From an uncultured Negativicutes bacterium (lineage in GTDB: Bacteria; Bacillota; Negativicutes; Acidaminococcales; Acidaminococcaceae), in assembly GCA_947074185.1 (NCBI GenBank), contig CAMTOO010000003.1, forward strand, positions 1 through 64,000: a DNA stretch of 64,000 nt. Direction: 5' to 3'. The stretch's first letter is position 1. Every line of letters starts with the position of its first letter. This document shows, one piece after another, positions 62,438 through 64,000 of the stretch. Below the pieces are notes generated by a model. It searched no databases. It saw nothing but the letters and a program-made list of their open reading frames with translations, and had not been told where the DNA came from. The translations under genes were made by a program, and so were the position numbers.

Positions 62438-63598
62438 TTAAAATTTTTTATCATTATTTTTGGTTACTCCACGTTTAATTATTTTTTCACCAAATTTCAT
62501 TTTCAAAGCATCAACTGTTTTATTTCGCTCTCTTAGTTTCTGATTCTCTAAGAAGTCTAATGTTTCTGTTTCATCGAAAACGCTTAGATTACTTACTGTT
62601 ACCCCTAACAAGCGCACGCCTTCTTTTAAGTTGATATTTTTTAAAGTACTATCTGCCATGTTAAAAATTTCTTCATCCCAAGTAAAATGACTATGGCTGC
62701 TAACACTGCGTGTAATAGATTTAAAATCAGCATATTTTACTTTAACAGTAACTGTATCAGAAGCAAGTCCTTGCCTACGTAATCTAAACCCTACTTGCCC
62801 ACTAAGTTCTAAAAGCACCTCACGCAAACTCTCATAATCTGTATAGTCCCTAGAGAAAGTTACTTCTTTACCAATTGATTTAGTTGTGTCTTCTGGCTCT
62901 ACTGGGCGATGATCAATTCCATTTGCTAAGTCTCTAATCATACTAGCATTGATACCAAAAACTTTTTCTAAAATCTTAAGATCAGTTTTTGCTATATGTT
63001 CTATTTTAGTTATTCCAAATTCTTGCAGTTTTTCTTCGGCCTTTTTACCAATACCAAAAATTTTACGAACAGATAAAGGTGCTAAAAGCTCGGCTACGCC
63101 TTCTTCTTTTATTACAACAAAACCATGAGGCTTATCCATATCAGAAGCTAATTTAGCTAAATATTTATTAGGCGCTAAACCAATTGAAGCTGTTATCCCT
63201 ACCTCATCAGTAATTCGCTTTTGCAACTTCCTAGCAAGTTCTTCAACATTTCCAAGTTTATCCATACCTGTAAAATCTAGAAACGCTTCATCTATTGATA
63301 ACTGCTCCACAACTGGTGAAGAATCCTTGAAAATATTCATTATTTGTTCTGATACTTCTAAATAACGTTCCATTCTACCGTTAACATAAATACCCTTAGG
63401 GCATAGTTTCCTTGCTTGAAACAAAGGCATTGCAGAATGCACTCCTAATTTACGTGCTTCATATGAACATGTAGAAACCACTCCCCTAGCAGATGTTCCG
63501 CCAACAATAACTGGGAGTCCACGATATTCAGGATTATCTAATTGTTCTACTGATGCAAAAAAAGCATCCATATCAACATGTAAAATTTGTCGTTTCAT
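62438..63598 (-). CDS. dinB: DNA polymerase IV (Y-family)
   Basis: 386 residues: ILHVDMDAFFASVEQLDNPEYRGLPVIVGG, SYEARKLGVHSAMP, SIDEAFLDFTG with the catalytic Asp-Glu, the thumb domain (FGIGKKAEEKLQEFGI), and a little-finger domain, TKSIGKEVTFSRDY onward. It carries out error-prone translesion synthesis. The basic C-terminus lacks the clear beta-clamp consensus in the last residues I can read. Promoter at 63627-63656. Confidence 0.97.
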   Translation of the reverse strand: MKRQILHVDMDAFFASVEQLDNPEYRGLPVIVGGTSARGVVSTCSYEARKLGVHSAMPLFQARKLCPKGIYVNGRMERYLEVSEQIMNIFKDSSPVVEQLSIDEAFLDFTGMDKLGNVEELARKLQKRITDEVGITASIGLAPNKYLAKLASDMDKPHGFVVIKEEGVAELLAPLSVRKIFGIGKKAEEKLQEFGITKIEHIAKTDLKILEKVFGINASMIRDLANGIDHRPVEPEDTTKSIGKEVTFSRDYTDYESLREVLLELSGQVGFRLRRQGLASDTVTVKVKYADFKSITRSVSSHSHFTWDEEIFNMADSTLKNINLKEGVRLLGVTVSNLSVFDETETLDFLENQKLRERNKTVDALKMKFGEKIIKRGVTKNNDKKF

Positions 63599-63626
63599 AT
63601 ACTTAATTCCTTTACTTTATATAACT

Positions 63627-63656
63627 ATTATAACACTTTCCTAATAATTTCTTCAA
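63627..63656 (-). promoter_or_regulatory. dinB promoter
   Basis: The minus strand has TTGAAG (63651-63656), 18 bases, then TATAAT (63627-63632), about 30 bases before the dinB ATG. No LexA-type box is evident. Confidence 0.7.
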
Positions 63657-63734
63657 AGATATTTATTTAATTTGTATAGCTATAATTTTTTTGATAGAAT
63701 GATTATATATGCTAAATTAGGAAGGAGTTACGAA

Positions 63735-64000
63735 ATGCAAAAACTAAAAAACGGCTTGCTTTTCCCGCTCCTTATTTTATTGAGTTGGTATTTGATTAGC
63801 CAAGCTGGTATCTTCAGCCCATATCTATTACCATCACCAAGCATCGTTTGGTCTTCCTTTCAGGAACTTCTAGCAGACGGTGTTTTAATGACTCATTTAT
63901 TAGTAAGTTTAAAACGAGTATTCTTCGGCTTTGCAATTTCCATGCTTTGCGCAATACCACTAGGAATTCTCTGTGGTCAAAGTAAAATATTTCATTCTTA
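63735..64000 (+). CDS. ABC transporter permease, SsuC/TauC type (partial)
   Basis: The first 88 codons run off the window edge. The N-terminus has a membrane helix (LLFPLLILLSWYLISQAG), then FSPYLLPSPSIVWSSFQELLADGVLMTHLLVSLKRVFFGFAISMLCAIPLGILCG. This is typical of permeases for sulfonates, taurine, nitrate or riboflavin/thiamine precursors (binding-protein-dependent transport inner membrane component). AAGGAG precedes the ATG. The substrate cannot be inferred without the rest of the operon. Confidence 0.88.
   Translation, partial: MQKLKNGLLFPLLILLSWYLISQAGIFSPYLLPSPSIVWSSFQELLADGVLMTHLLVSLKRVFFGFAISMLCAIPLGILCGQSKIFHS

Overview
This is an AT-rich bacterial chromosome segment with Firmicutes-type gene order: ylxM-ffh-rpsP-khpA-ylqD-rimM-trmD-rplS, smc-ftsY, a PyrR-attenuated pyr operon, T-box control of trp, and strong Shine-Dalgarno sites. 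Metabolism looks anaerobic: a ferredoxin-domain EtfA with EtfB, polyferredoxins, and a PyrK/PyrDB-type dihydroorotate dehydrogenase. I favour an anaerobic low-GC Firmicute, perhaps a member of the Negativicutes. That placement is an inference from gene content and is not proven by any marker read here.

Layout. 1-520: four and a fraction 40-bp tandem repeats abut a truncated KAP-family NTPase. 520-2760: a DUF2130, VOC and KptA operon. 2900-8670: a YegP-like protein, then the lepB-rbgA-rnhB-yraN-comM-membrane protein group. 8700-13250: the ribosome and SRP operon. 13270-21060: an operon of AlkA-type glycosylase, DEAD-box helicase, M20 amidase, smc and ftsY. 21150-21800: two small proteins. 21860-22905: eight tRNA genes behind a full-consensus promoter. 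22920-25125: a redox cluster of CXXC microprotein, NapH-like polyferredoxin, TlpA thioredoxin and an unknown protein. 25150-34915: the complete UMP operon pyrB-C-carA-carB-pyrK-D-F-E behind a PyrR attenuator. 34930-40180: etfB-etfA-pyk plus an unknown helical protein. 40200-45290: a sodium-solute symporter and dnaE. 45480-48500: two tandem LivK-like binding lipoproteins with different leaders, the second with a tandem glycine riboswitch. 48500-54290: an iron-sulfur protein, an M20 peptidase, yhdT-panF, a diguanylate cyclase and an unknown protein. 54330-61220: trpD-C-F-B-A-E-G behind a T-box with a Trp specifier. 61275-64000: an exported SH3 protein, a tiny-peptide transcription unit, dinB, and the start of an ABC permease.

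Regulation is the richest layer. The window holds a PyrR attenuator, a tryptophan T-box, a glycine riboswitch whose terminator can pair with the aptamer, and a second livK leader with its own terminator. There is also a perfect promoter nested in the ftsY terminator, and many extended -10 promoters. The least explained elements are the free-standing 19-aa peptide unit (62080-62319), the repeat array cutting the KAP gene, and a partial duplication of a tRNA-Gly 3' end. All function calls come from reading motifs and context. No database search was possible.
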